A stretch of 64,000 bases of DNA from UBA6144 sp964399165 (GCA_964399165.1 CAYNPO010000003.1:1-64000), one strand, 5' to 3'; shown: positions 8,834 to 18,027, counted from the first letter of the stretch. Notes: generated by a model from the sequence alone, not told the origin. Made by a program: numbers and translations.

Positions 8834-9532
8834 TCAGCGGGTGCGGATGTCGATGTAGGGCGTGTTGGCCTTGAAGTTAGCGCACACGTTGGCCATGTAG
8901 GTTTTGGCGTTGCTGTCGCAGGTGTAGGCGCAGGCTTGATAGGCCTGGGCGTTCCCTTGGTAAGGCGCGCAGCTGGAGAGGCAGGCCTGGTTGTTCAGGC
9001 CGTAGGCGTTCATGCACTGGAAGAAGGCGGTGGTGCCGGAGTATTTCACCACCATCACCCCATTGACGGGGTGGCCGGTGTAGCCGGCCCGGTCCTTGAC
9101 CACGGTGCCGAACACCACCTGGTTCTCGTTGTGCTTGGTGCATTTGGCGTGGCCCACGTAGGCCGAATTGCCCGAAGAGTCCTTGTAGAGCGGGACGATG
9201 CAGGTGCCGTCGCTTTGGTCGGTAGTGGTGAAGGAGAGCCGGAAGCTCAGCTCGTTCTGGGAACTCTGACACACGGACATGTAGCCGATGCCAGGATGGT
9301 AGTGTGACGGGTTGGTGTTGCAGGACTCGAAGCCCGCGGGCAGCTGGCCATTGGAGGTGCCGCTGGTGGTGCCCCCGACGTAACCCGCCGTGGTGCCCCC
9401 GTTGCTCGACGAGGTGGTGCCCTCGGAGCTGGCGGCGTTGCTCACGGCGCCGGTCGTGCGGACCCGGGTGGGACCATCGCAGGCGGTGGCCAGGAGGAGA
9501 GCGGCGCTCATGAACAAACTGGTGCGGACCAT
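8834..9532 (-). CDS. Exported lipoprotein, Ser/Thr/Gly-rich linker, Cys-rich
   Basis: A 232-residue lipoprotein. The start at ATG 9532 gives a proper signal peptide with lipobox LATAC. A low-complexity Ser/Thr/Gly linker follows (residues about 20-65), then a compact Cys-rich C-terminal domain with an even Cys count, compatible with disulfides. The architecture (lipidated Cys, flexible spacer, Cys-rich head) resembles the protein at 72-1751. No catalytic motif recognised. Confidence 0.75.
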   Translation of the reverse strand: MVRTSLFMSAALLLATACDGPTRVRTTGAVSNAASSEGTTSSSNGGTTAGYVGGTTSGTSNGQLPAGFESCNTNPSHYHPGIGYMSVCQSSQNELSFRLSFTTTDQSDGTCIVPLYKDSSGNSAYVGHAKCTKHNENQVVFGTVVKDRAGYTGHPVNGVMVVKYSGTTAFFQCMNAYGLNNQACLSSCAPYQGNAQAYQACAYTCDSNAKTYMANVCANFKANTPYIDIRTR

Positions 9533-9644
9533 GCAAAACCCCACGGGTTGGCGAAACGGATCGTGCCCCTCTTTTCGGACACCTGGGGGAAAAATAAAGT
9601 ATTCCAGTTTTGTTCTAGAACTGCCGTAAAGATATCCACAGCTT

Positions 9645-10886
9645 ATGAAACGTTGGATCCTCGCCGCGCTTTTGCTCGCCATCCCTGTGCTGGCGGCCTA
9701 TTTGGCCGCGACGACCTTGCCATATGTGGCCTACGACCGATTGCTGCACGGCCGATGGAAGCCAGGCCTCTACCAACTCTCCCGCTGGGACCCCTTGTTT
9801 CTGGCCCCCGGCAAAGCGGTGGAGGAAGCGCCCCCGGGAGACGACTTCTCGGGCCTCTGGAAGGAGTTCCACTTGCGTGACGTGGTGGTGCCATTGCCCG
9901 CGGGCCATCCGTTGTTCCAAACCATCCCGTTGATCCAGCAGGTGCCTGGCAAAAGCGCGCCTGAGCTGGGGGTGCTGTTCCGCTCGCCCCGAGGGCGGGA
10001 AATGGCACGGCTTTATCTCCTCAGAAACGGTGTGTGGAATGACCACTTCGAGTCCCAGCTCCTGTTCAAACTGCCCCTCGTGCGGAGGGTGTTGCAGGCG
10101 AAGGCGCCGGAGGAGGTGTGGCGCGACGTTTTCTCGCGTCCGCTGAAGAGCGGGGAACTGCCTTGGCAGGAGATGGCCTATAACCTCTATTTGCTCCAGC
10201 TGAGGTCCTCCCTCCTGCCTCCTGCGGTGATCGGCTACAGGCTGCTTCCCGACGGCAAGCGTGCGGTGGTGGAGGTGCGATCCAAGAACCGTGATTACCG
10301 CACGGAATTGGTGATGCAGTTTGAGGGGGGCCTTTTGCTCTCCTACCTGTTGGTGAGCGAGCGCCAGAACCCCGACTCCCAGGAGCTGCGGGCCCGCTGC
10401 CTGTCCACGATTTCCTTCCGCCCCTCCGACCCTTCGCTCACGCCCATCGTCTATCGCGAGTTCAAGCATCTTCCGTTCAACCGGCAAACTGACCAGGAGG
10501 GGATGCTTTACCTCTTTTCCGCCTGGTCCCACGACATCGACAACCAGGACATGCTGCGGGAGATGGTCTACTTCCTGGAGCGCGGTGAGAAGAGCGGTGC
10601 CCAACTGAGGCCTTTGTACCGTTATGCCCTCACTCGTTACGGCAAAACCTTCACCACCCGCGCCGTGGGATTGGACGAGGATGATGAGGACGTCCGGCTG
10701 CAGCGTTTGATCGAGCTCGAGGGCCGCGAGGAGCGCCGCAAGTTGCAGGAAACCGCCGCCCGGCCGGTGGCGCCTCCCGAGAAGCCGACCACTCCACGGG
10801 AGCGCATGGACGAGTACTTGCGCAAGGCGCGCCAGGACCGCGCGTCCAAACCACGCCCCAAGGGCGACAAGCTCATCATTTACTGA
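9645..10886 (+). CDS. Membrane-anchored protein, unknown
   Basis: A 413-residue protein with an N-terminal hydrophobic segment (residues 4-28) that is either an uncleaved anchor or a signal peptide. A soluble body of about 330 residues follows, then a highly charged Arg/Lys/Glu tail (last 75 residues) of low complexity. No strong ribosome-binding site is visible upstream of ATG 9645. The 3' end overlaps the convergent gene at 10876 by 11 bases. No family recognised. Confidence 0.7.
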   Translation: MKRWILAALLLAIPVLAAYLAATTLPYVAYDRLLHGRWKPGLYQLSRWDPLFLAPGKAVEEAPPGDDFSGLWKEFHLRDVVVPLPAGHPLFQTIPLIQQVPGKSAPELGVLFRSPRGREMARLYLLRNGVWNDHFESQLLFKLPLVRRVLQAKAPEEVWRDVFSRPLKSGELPWQEMAYNLYLLQLRSSLLPPAVIGYRLLPDGKRAVVEVRSKNRDYRTELVMQFEGGLLLSYLLVSERQNPDSQELRARCLSTISFRPSDPSLTPIVYREFKHLPFNRQTDQEGMLYLFSAWSHDIDNQDMLREMVYFLERGEKSGAQLRPLYRYALTRYGKTFTTRAVGLDEDDEDVRLQRLIELEGREERRKLQETAARPVAPPEKPTTPRERMDEYLRKARQDRASKPRPKGDKLIIY

Positions 10887-11685
10887 CGAGGTTTTCCAGC
10901 AGGCAGGCGGTGAGTTCCCGGCGCAAACGTGCCACGCCGTCGGGCCGGAGCGTTTTCGAGGACTCATCCATGTAGAGGCGCCGGTTGATCTCGATCTGGA
11001 TGTTGTCGGTGCGGAAGCGGTCCACGAAAGTGGTGACGTATCCGCCTATGTAGGGATCGTTCACCGCCACTTCGAATCCGCGGCCGCGCAGGTCCACCAC
11101 GAACCCCTCGATGAAGGCGGGGGCGCAGGTCTTGCCCCGTTGGTCGCTCACGCAGAAATCCGCGCGGTGGGTGCCCTGCTTCGGGTTTTGCTTCATGTGG
11201 TAGGCGGTGGGGGCCGAAGGCATGCTGTGCAGGTCCACCACCGGGACCTTGCCCGGCAGCGCGCGCTCCAGGTCGCGGATCATGGCGCTGAAGACCTCGA
11301 AGTAGGGGCGATGGAAGCGCTGGACCCACTCGCTGGCCTGCGCGGCGGAGGGGGCCTTGAGCACCAGGGGGACGCCGTGGGTGTTCTCCCGCCAAAACAG
11401 CACGCAGTTGTCCTCGGCGCGGTTGAGGTCCACGCATACCCGGTGCACGTGGGCCACCAGCACGCCCACGCCTCCGGCGGTGAGGCGGGGGATGTCCACC
11501 AGCTCGTTGACCCGGAAGTCCACGTCTTCCAGCATCGCCCGGGCGTCCGTGGTGAGGAAGCCGCGAAAGGCCTCCGGCACGTCTTCCCCGGAATGCGGGA
11601 TGGACACCAGCGCCCGGAGGGGCGCCCCCTGGGGCGGATGGTACGTGAAAAGGGGGTTTTTATTGGGGGCGTCAGGGGAGGGCAT
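10876..11685 (-). CDS. N-formylglutamate amidohydrolase family protein
   Basis: A 269-residue protein of the N-formylglutamate amidohydrolase family. It has the N-terminal strand SIPHSGEDVPE, the VDLNR block typical of the family, and VVDLHSMPS with a metal-binding His. The family releases formate from N-formylglutamate in histidine breakdown, but many members act on other N-formyl or N-acyl amino acids. No hut genes are nearby, so the substrate is open. Metal-dependent, cytoplasmic. Confidence 0.85.
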   Translation of the reverse strand: MPSPDAPNKNPLFTYHPPQGAPLRALVSIPHSGEDVPEAFRGFLTTDARAMLEDVDFRVNELVDIPRLTAGGVGVLVAHVHRVCVDLNRAEDNCVLFWRENTHGVPLVLKAPSAAQASEWVQRFHRPYFEVFSAMIRDLERALPGKVPVVDLHSMPSAPTAYHMKQNPKQGTHRADFCVSDQRGKTCAPAFIEGFVVDLRGRGFEVAVNDPYIGGYVTTFVDRFRTDNIQIEINRRLYMDESSKTLRPDGVARLRRELTACLLENLVSK

Positions 11686-11778
11686 GCGTAAAAATTACCA
11701 TGGGCCCCAGGGCCGCGTCCACGGCCCTTCCCGCCCCGTCGACGGACGGACTAAACTGCGCCCCTCGGAGATGTGGCC

Positions 11779-13077
11779 ATGAAATTCCCTGGACGGCGGA
11801 AGACCAAACACTATTTCCCGGTGACGGACCGTACACGCGAGTCCATGGACGAGGAACTCCACCGCCGGGGCAACGTGTACGTGGTGGGCATTGACCAGTT
11901 GCTGGTGGACATCGAGATTCCCGTCACCGACGAGTTCCTGGCCGAGCATGGCCTGGCCAAAGGCCAGTCCAGCGTCATCGACGATGCCTTGGCGGAGCGG
12001 ATCTACGCCCATTTCAAGGAGCGCGGCGGGGTAGCCGGCGAGTATCCCGGCGGTGCCGTGGGGAACACCCTCCACAACTTCTCCATCCTCTCAGACTCAC
12101 CATCAGTCGCCCTGGGCGCCATCAACCGCCACATCCAGGTGGGGGACTACGCCTTCAAGTACCTCTGCAACACCAGCTCCAAAGTGAACCTGCAGTACCT
12201 CCAGCCCAGCGCCAAGGCCATGGGACGGGCGCTGACCTTCGTCACGCCGGACGCTGAGCGCACCTTCGCCATCTCCAAGGGCTGCATGAACGAGCTCTCG
12301 CCCGAGTTCGTCCCCACCGACGTGGTGAAGGGCGCGGCGGGACTCCTGCTCTCCGCCTATGTCTTCCGCGACCCCAATGCCCCCATCCACGCCGCCAGCC
12401 TGCGCGCCGCCATCCTGGCCAAAGAAGCGGGCGTGCCGGTGGTGCTCTCCCTGGGCACTTCGGGCCTGGTGGCCGAACAGAAGCAAACCCTCATCCCGTT
12501 CATCCGTGATTACGTGGATGTGCTCGCCATGAATCGCGCCGAGGCCTTCGAGCTCAATGGCATCGACGATCCCTTGCTGTCGGCGGAGCAGATGCTGGAG
12601 TGGGTGGACATGGTATTGCTCACGGTGGGCGCGGGGGGACTCTATCTTGCGGGCTGGTGCGACCGGGACAAGCTGCGCGCCACCAAGGATCCCCTCCACA
12701 GCAAGTCCATTCCTGAGTACAACCAGTGGGAGTACTCCCGGGGCATGCGCCGTTCGCTGTGCCAGGACCCCCAGAAGGTCTACACCCACATCAACCCCTT
12801 CATGGGCGGCCCCCTGGTGATCAAGAACACCAACGGCGCCGGGGACGCCGCCCTGGCGGCCGTGCTGCACGACTTGGCGGCCAACCGGTATCACCAGGAA
12901 GTGGTGCCCAACTCCCCGAAGCGAGGCGAGGGCTACCTGACCTATTCCTCCTTGGGGCAGATCTCCAAGTACGCCAACCGCGTGAGCTTCGAGGTGCTCT
13001 CCCAGAACTCGCCCCGCCTGGTGCGCGGCCTGCCCGAGCGCGAGGACAGCCTGGAAGAAGCCTACTGGGCCAAATGA
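11779..13077 (+). CDS. gsk: Inosine-guanosine kinase
   Basis: A PfkB/ribokinase-family nucleoside kinase that phosphorylates inosine and guanosine to IMP and GMP in purine salvage. The sequence follows E. coli Gsk from the first residue (MKFPGRRKTKHYFPV) to the last (LPEREDSLEEAYW), and the length of 432 is nearly the same. The signature NTNGAGDAA contains the catalytic Asp near the C-terminus. I start at ATG 11779, as E. coli Gsk does, with GGAG at 11767-11770. The stop overlaps the next gene's ATG (ATGA), so the pair is coupled. Confidence 0.93.
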   Translation: MKFPGRRKTKHYFPVTDRTRESMDEELHRRGNVYVVGIDQLLVDIEIPVTDEFLAEHGLAKGQSSVIDDALAERIYAHFKERGGVAGEYPGGAVGNTLHNFSILSDSPSVALGAINRHIQVGDYAFKYLCNTSSKVNLQYLQPSAKAMGRALTFVTPDAERTFAISKGCMNELSPEFVPTDVVKGAAGLLLSAYVFRDPNAPIHAASLRAAILAKEAGVPVVLSLGTSGLVAEQKQTLIPFIRDYVDVLAMNRAEAFELNGIDDPLLSAEQMLEWVDMVLLTVGAGGLYLAGWCDRDKLRATKDPLHSKSIPEYNQWEYSRGMRRSLCQDPQKVYTHINPFMGGPLVIKNTNGAGDAALAAVLHDLAANRYHQEVVPNSPKRGEGYLTYSSLGQISKYANRVSFEVLSQNSPRLVRGLPEREDSLEEAYWAK

Positions 13078-14048
13078 GACAGCGCGAGGCCCTGTTCAAC
13101 GAGATCAAGGGGTCGCTGTTCGAGTATCTCGTGGCCCGGGAGATCGCCGCGCGCCACGGGCTGGAGGCTGGCTTCCTGAAAGCGCTGCCCCCGCAGTACC
13201 AGTCGGTGCTGGAGCAGCAGGACCGCATGACCCGGGAGGCGTATCCGGAGCTGCTGCCACTTTTGCCCGCCTGGGCCGAACAGGCGGCTGACGCTTGGCA
13301 AGCGCGCTTCCCCGCCGAGCCCCTGGTGGCGGTGGAACTCACCGGCCAGTTCAACGCCGGCAACCCCGAATGGCGCGAGACGGATTTCCTCCTCCGTTTT
13401 GCGTCCCGCGAGGTGCCCGTCAGCCTCAAGCTCAACAAGCGCCAGAGCGCCGTGAACACCAAGTCCGGCGGCGCCAAGAGTTTCCTGACCACCTACTTCC
13501 CCGGCGACGCCGCCGCCGCGGTCCAGGCCGAGTACACGAGGCTGGTGGACGCGGAATTCCTGCGCGTGCACCAGGAACTCCACCGGGCCGCGGGCCTGGA
13601 CTTGGAAGATGGGTGGGGGGCCTGGGTCCGCGCGGGGTACTCCGAGCTCCCGGGCGAGCTGCCGGATGACTGGCGGGAACTCCTGCACGCCTACTATGGG
13701 CGCTTGGCCCGCGGGCTGCGTGCGGGTCTGGAGCAAGTCGCCCGCGCCCAGCCTGACGCTTTCCATGAGGGCCTCAAGCGCCTGGTGGGCCACGGCCTGC
13801 CCCACATGGTCCAGCTGGTTTGCTTCCACGACCACGGGGGACGCGACGAGGGCCGCGTGAAGGCCCTGGTGCACACGGGCGCGGACGTGGAGGCGAAGCT
13901 CCTCCACGTGCAGTGGCTTCCGCCCCGAGACGTGGCCTCCTTCGTGCTCCAGCTGGCCGACTGGGAACTCCACGTGCGCATCAAACCCATGAACAAGTTC
14001 ACGGCCTCGGCCCCCAAGATCAACTGCGCCGTGAAATTCCCCTCTTAA
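13074..14048 (+). CDS. Possible PD-(D/E)XK nuclease-like protein coupled to gsk
   Basis: A 324-residue protein whose ATG overlaps the gsk stop (ATGA). Around residues 85-125 it reads ETDFLLRF, then VPVSLKLNKRQS. This is the spacing of an acidic residue, a strand and xLK expected for a restriction-like nuclease fold, followed by NTKSGGAKSF. A C-terminal strand pair carries IKPMNKFTASAPK. This is an inference from motif shape only; I recognise no named family. Coupling to a purine-salvage kinase is odd for a nuclease, so another role is possible. Confidence 0.6.
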   Translation: MRQREALFNEIKGSLFEYLVAREIAARHGLEAGFLKALPPQYQSVLEQQDRMTREAYPELLPLLPAWAEQAADAWQARFPAEPLVAVELTGQFNAGNPEWRETDFLLRFASREVPVSLKLNKRQSAVNTKSGGAKSFLTTYFPGDAAAAVQAEYTRLVDAEFLRVHQELHRAAGLDLEDGWGAWVRAGYSELPGELPDDWRELLHAYYGRLARGLRAGLEQVARAQPDAFHEGLKRLVGHGLPHMVQLVCFHDHGGRDEGRVKALVHTGADVEAKLLHVQWLPPRDVASFVLQLADWELHVRIKPMNKFTASAPKINCAVKFPS

Positions 14049-14103
14049 TCCATTCCTGAAACGGCTTGCCGTGGACCCAAGTGAAAGCGGGGAGGGTGGG
14101 AGC

Positions 14104-14658
14104 CTACGCGCTCTTGCGCACCGTCTGCGGCACCACCGTGCGCGGGCAGAAGGCCTTAGCGCCGCCGGAGGACCAGGCCGCGGGGTCATGGCTCACGAGC
14201 ACCAGATGGCGTTCACGTCCGCGGCCCTCCAGAACGGAGGAGAGTTGGGCGTGGCACAGGGGCGAGGGGAGCGGCGCCCGGAGGTCCAGTAAGGTGTCTT
14301 CTGCGGGGGTTAAAAGAGCTTGGCAGACGGCGCCCACCAGGCGCTCTTGCGGGGAGAGTTGCGGGGGAGTGCGGTCCCAGGGGGCGAGCCATTGGGCGAG
14401 TCCCAAAAGGCCCGCGCGCTCAAGCATCAGGCGCGCCATGGCCTCGCGTTCGTCCGTGGGTACGTCCACGGCGCCTTCGCCGCAGGCGGCGAGGAAGTTC
14501 TCCGCCAGGGTGAGTTCCCGGTGCAAGCTCATGTCCTGGTGGGCGTAGGCGAAGTTGCCTTTGCGGCCGTGGCGCCGTCGCCAGGCCAGGAAGGCGGAAA
14601 GAGGATGGCCGTCGGTGGCGGCGGGGGTCCAAAGGCCCAGCTTAAGCGAGTGGTCCAT
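14104..14658 (-). CDS. Degenerate ABC-type ATPase domain lacking Walker A
   Basis: About 184 residues that line up with an ABC ATPase only from the Q-loop onward: AYAHQDMSLHRELTLAENFL (Q-loop region), then LSPQERLVGAVCQALL (signature; canonical LSGGQ/E), DTLLDLR (Walker B without the usual Glu) and LVLVSHDP (H-loop). The P-loop GxxGxGKS is absent. The Asp-Glu of Walker B is also lost, so ATP hydrolysis is unlikely. The start is uncertain (ATG 14658; an upstream ATG at 14724 is possible). No permease is nearby. It may be a decayed gene or a non-catalytic derivative. Confidence 0.6.
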   Translation of the reverse strand: MDHSLKLGLWTPAATDGHPLSAFLAWRRRHGRKGNFAYAHQDMSLHRELTLAENFLAACGEGAVDVPTDEREAMARLMLERAGLLGLAQWLAPWDRTPPQLSPQERLVGAVCQALLTPAEDTLLDLRAPLPSPLCHAQLSSVLEGRGRERHLVLVSHDPAAWSSGGAKAFCPRTVVPQTVRKSA

Positions 14659-14759
14659 GGCGGGCTTTTCGGGCCTTGACCCTGAGGATTTTATGCCTTG
14701 GTGGGGCGGCGACCCGAGTGGCATAATTAACCCAGCTGTGAGGGCAAAAGGGGAGCGCG

Positions 14760-15965
14760 GTGGTCGGGGAACGCAAGCAAACGGTGTTGGTGGGCCTGTC
14801 CGGAGGCGTGGACTCCATGGTGGCGGCTTATCTCCTGCGCATCCAGAAGCGAGAGGTTTTCGCCGTCACCCTGGCCTTCACCCCCGAGGAGATGCTCGCC
14901 CACGGCGCCCAGCTCTTCGCGTGCCACCAAAGCGACGCGCGGCTGGAAACCATCAAGAAATTCTGCGCGCACCTTCAGGTTCCCCTGACGGTGTTGAGGC
15001 CGCGGGACGAGTTCGCCCATGAGGTGCTGGAACCCTGGCTCGCCTCGCGCATCGGGGCCCGGCGCCCGCGCCACTGCGGTGACTGCCAGCAATTTCGGCT
15101 GCACTGGCTGCACCGGCAGATGAAGGAGCTGGGCTGCGGCAGCTTCGCCACCGGCCACTACGCTAAACTGTTCAAACAACCCGATGGCCTGGTGGCCGTG
15201 CATTCTTCCAACGACATCCAGCGCGACCAGTCGGGCATCCTGGCGGGCCTCCCCCAGGAGATCCTGCGTGATCTTGAGCTCCCCCTCTCGGAGCTGCAGG
15301 AAAAAGAGGTCCAGAAGATCGCGGGTAATTTCCAGCTGGCGCCACAGCTTCCCCCCCTGGTCCCGGGGCAATGCCTGCCCGGCAGCGACCCGTTCCTGCA
15401 GCAGTGGATGGAGGCTCGCATCCCCGAGGTTTGGCGCACCAAGGGAGACATCATGAACGTGGACCGCGGCGAGCGCGCCGGCGAGCACCATGGCCTCCAT
15501 ACCATCGAAGTGGGTGCCCGGTGGAAGCGCACGGACAGGCCCGAGCGCCCCGACAAGGAAGAGTGGGTGGTGGGGGCTGCATGGCCCGAGCGCGAGATCC
15601 ATGTGGCCGACCCCAAATGGTTCATGGATTCCGGCGTGTTCCTGGAGAGCTGCCGCTGGGGCGTGGGCGTAGACTTCACTGGGCCCGTCCACGGGTTCCT
15701 CCACCACGGTGGCGGACTGAATGACCTTGAGGTCGTGGTCTACCCAAAAACTTTGGGGGGGGCTGTGGTGCAACTACTGGAAGGGCAGGACCGCTTCGTG
15801 CCTGGGGAGGACCTGGTGGTATTCCGCCGCCGGGGCAAGAACGCCAAGGTGCTCCTCACCGGCCGCATCGGGCCCACCGCCCGCCATTGGGCGCCCACCT
15901 TCATCTCCAAGGGCGAAAATGCCCGGAAAGAGAATGAAGGCTGGGACCGGGACGCGAACTTTTAA
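14760..15965 (+). CDS. Diverged MnmA-like thiouridylase paralogue
   Basis: A 401-residue PP-loop ATPase with LVGLSGGVDSMVAAYLL at the N-terminus, the pyrophosphate-binding loop of tRNA-thiolating enzymes. It aligns along its whole length with the true MnmA that follows 45 bases later: HCGDCQQF corresponds to the LCNREIKF cysteine block, FATGHYAKL to LATGHYCRL, and the C-terminal barrel PGEDLVVF to PGQSVVFY. The GVCFIGER block with the second catalytic Cys is not conserved. The start is GTG 14760 behind GGGAG. Substrate unknown: another tRNA position or a small molecule. Confidence 0.75.
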   Translation: MVGERKQTVLVGLSGGVDSMVAAYLLRIQKREVFAVTLAFTPEEMLAHGAQLFACHQSDARLETIKKFCAHLQVPLTVLRPRDEFAHEVLEPWLASRIGARRPRHCGDCQQFRLHWLHRQMKELGCGSFATGHYAKLFKQPDGLVAVHSSNDIQRDQSGILAGLPQEILRDLELPLSELQEKEVQKIAGNFQLAPQLPPLVPGQCLPGSDPFLQQWMEARIPEVWRTKGDIMNVDRGERAGEHHGLHTIEVGARWKRTDRPERPDKEEWVVGAAWPEREIHVADPKWFMDSGVFLESCRWGVGVDFTGPVHGFLHHGGGLNDLEVVVYPKTLGGAVVQLLEGQDRFVPGEDLVVFRRRGKNAKVLLTGRIGPTARHWAPTFISKGENARKENEGWDRDANF

Positions 15966-16010
15966 CCCGCTCCCTTGACCCCGGGCCCCCCAGGGCGCAT
16001 AACCCTCCCC

Positions 16011-17204
16011 ATGGACCTGACGGAACGCCTCACCCTCCTGCGCGAGCACGGTTTTGACCTCACGGCGGCTGACCTGGAGGCCAACGCCCGCACCACCGTG
16101 GCCGTGGGCATGTCCGGCGGCGTGGACTCCTCCGTCACCGCGCTCCTGATGAAACTCCTGGGCTACAACACCGTGGGCCTCTTCATGAAAAACTGGGAGG
16201 ACACGGATGAGAGCGGCATCTGTCCTTCCGAGAAGGACTGGAAGGACGTGCGCCGGGTGGCTGACCAGCTGGGCATCCCATGCTTCTCGGTGAACTTCGC
16301 CGAAGAGTACCGCCAGCGCGTCTTTGAGGGGTTCCTGGGGGACTACCGCGCGGGCCTCACGCCCAACCCGGACGTGCTCTGCAATCGCGAAATCAAGTTC
16401 AACGTCTTCTTCGACTACGCCAAAACGCTGGGCGCGGACCTCTTGGCCACCGGACATTACTGCCGTCTCGAGAACGGCCGCCTCATGAAAGGCCTGGACG
16501 CCAACAAGGACCAGACCTACTTCCTCCACGCCGTGCCCGGGGAGGCGCTCAAAAACGTGCTCTTCCCCGTGGGCCATTTGCCCAAGAAGCGCGTGCGCGA
16601 ACTCGCCACCCGGTTCAACCTCGCCACCAGCGAGAAGAAGGACTCCACCGGCGTGTGCTTCATCGGTGAGCGCGACTTCAAGGCCTTCCTCTCCCAGTAC
16701 ATCAGCGCCCAGCGAGGTGACTTCGTGGACCTCCAGGGGCGAGTGCTGGGTCCCCACGACGGCGCCTGCTTCTACACCTTCGGCCAGCGCAAAGGCCTGG
16801 GCGTGGGCGGGCCCGGGGGCCCGTGGTTCGTGGCCAAAAAAGACCAAGCCACCAATCAAGTGACTTTAGTGGAAGGGGAGAACCATCCCGCGCTCTTCTG
16901 CGACGAGCTGTGGGCGCAAACTCCTGCCTGGATCCACGGGGGCCCCGCTTTTCCCGCGCGACTCAAGGCCAAGGTGCGCTACCGCCAGCAAGACCAAGAC
17001 TGTACCGTGATCCTGGACCAGGGCCGCTTGAACGTGCGCTTCGACATCCCCCAGCGGGCAGTGACGCCCGGTCAGTCCGTGGTGTTCTACGATGGCGCCG
17101 AGTGCCTCGGGGGCGCGGTCATTGCCGAAGTGGGGCCGAGCTATTGGGAGCAACGGAGGGCGTTACCCGTGACCGGTACCGCCGACGCTTCCCTGGCCCT
17201 CTGA
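16011..17204 (+). CDS. mnmA: tRNA 2-thiouridine(34) synthase MnmA
   Basis: Adds sulfur to uridine 34 of Lys, Glu and Gln tRNAs, using ATP and a sulfur relay. A 397-residue protein with the PP-loop SGGVDSS, catalytic Cys in LCNREIKF, LATGHYCRL, the persulfide-carrying Cys in GVCFIGERDF, and the C-terminal barrel with FTFGQRKGLG-type motif. The start at ATG 16011 fits a 30-residue lead before the PP-loop; no strong ribosome-binding site is visible. It follows its diverged paralogue. The last 42 bases overlap the convergent gene at 17163. Confidence 0.93.
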   Translation: MDLTERLTLLREHGFDLTAADLEANARTTVAVGMSGGVDSSVTALLMKLLGYNTVGLFMKNWEDTDESGICPSEKDWKDVRRVADQLGIPCFSVNFAEEYRQRVFEGFLGDYRAGLTPNPDVLCNREIKFNVFFDYAKTLGADLLATGHYCRLENGRLMKGLDANKDQTYFLHAVPGEALKNVLFPVGHLPKKRVRELATRFNLATSEKKDSTGVCFIGERDFKAFLSQYISAQRGDFVDLQGRVLGPHDGACFYTFGQRKGLGVGGPGGPWFVAKKDQATNQVTLVEGENHPALFCDELWAQTPAWIHGGPAFPARLKAKVRYRQQDQDCTVILDQGRLNVRFDIPQRAVTPGQSVVFYDGAECLGGAVIAEVGPSYWEQRRALPVTGTADASLAL

Positions 17205-17378
17205 AGGCCTGCGGGCCTCTTTAGGTGCGAAGCCCTGGCAATCCCCGGCCCCCGCCATCTTCACGATCACGGAGGGCAATTCCCGGCTCTTAAGCTGGTA
17301 GAGCCGGCAACCGTAGGGAGTGCCCTTTTCGTAGGTGATGAAGAAGTGGCGGCATTGGGTGCAGTTGGGACGGGCCAT
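17163..17378 (-). CDS. Small Cys-rich protein, probable zinc-binding
   Basis: A 71-residue protein with CTQC near the N-terminus, GCRLYQLKS and a later DCQGF: four Cys spaced like a zinc site. Small proteins of this pattern (NCxxCxHF ... P.GC..Y..KS...P ... G.C..F) occur widely in proteobacteria without a known function. The 3' end overlaps mnmA by 42 bases, convergent. The C-terminal tail (EARRPSEGQG) is low complexity and probably disordered. Confidence 0.65.
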   Translation of the reverse strand: MARPNCTQCRHFFITYEKGTPYGCRLYQLKSRELPSVIVKMAGAGDCQGFAPKEARRPSEGQGSVGGTGHG

Positions 17379-17647
17379 GGGGAGATTTTATTGAGTTTTG
17401 GGGATCCCGGCCCCTAGGTAAAATTCCCCTAGTGTCGAGAGTTTGGCCGCTTTGTCTGGTGGCTAGCCATATAAAAACTCCAGGCCTTGGAACACCGCCC
17501 CCAAGCCCCCCAGATTCCATGCTAAAAATCTCTCAACTCGACCCCCCGAAGCGTCTGAGGGCCAGTCAGTACTGGCACGGAGGATGCAAAAGTGGGTCTC
17601 GTGTCCGGGACACCTTCATGGGTGGGCCTGGTCCAAAAAGGTGTTCG

Positions 17648-17959
17648 ATGTCTCGCTGGGCCACAGAGGAAGTACGGGAGAAGCTCATGCTGGTGCTTCC
17701 CCTCGAGGACGTGGCCGCCCCGGACGAGGCGCTTTCCGACGATCCCCTGCACGACCTCATGACCGAGTTCAGCGCCTTCGAGGCCGCCGCCGAGGCCGAG
17801 GCCACCCAACTGGAACTTGCCCGCCCCGCCGTGGTCACCGCCGACATGCGCGAGGACTTCGCCTGGGTCGCCCTGGAGCGCCAACTCATGGGCCTCAAGG
17901 ACGGGCTTAACCGCTTGCATTTCTACCTCTCCGACGTGGACGACAACCTCCGGCGCTGA
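17648..17959 (+). CDS. Small acidic helical protein
   Basis: A 103-residue, strongly acidic, Ala/Glu-rich helical protein starting MSRWATEEVREKL. I choose ATG 17648 because AAGGTG lies upstream and because the open frame before it (from 17432) has no coding character. No membrane segment. It lies just upstream of tRNA-Leu(GAG). No family recognised. Confidence 0.55.
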   Translation: MSRWATEEVREKLMLVLPLEDVAAPDEALSDDPLHDLMTEFSAFEAAAEAEATQLELARPAVVTADMREDFAWVALERQLMGLKDGLNRLHFYLSDVDDNLRR

Positions 17960-17970
17960 CCAAAAACGCC

Positions 17971-18000
17971 TGGACAATTCCGTCCCGATTCCCTTAGCTT
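17971..18000 (+). promoter_or_regulatory. Probable sigma70-type promoter of tRNA-Leu(GAG)
   Basis: TGGACA (17971-17976), an 18-base spacer and TAGCTT (17995-18000) give a plausible -35/-10 pair 27 bases before the mature tRNA. Inferred from spacing and position only. Confidence 0.45.
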
Positions 18001-18027
18001 AGACGTCTCCTCAGCCCGATTCGATTT

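Noticed and set aside
9615..10967. Minus-strand frame over 9645-10886
   Set aside because: Shadow of the membrane-anchored protein; no signal peptide, no ribosome-binding site.
12103..12894. Minus-strand frame inside gsk
   Set aside because: gsk is clearly coding on the plus strand; translation is low-complexity.
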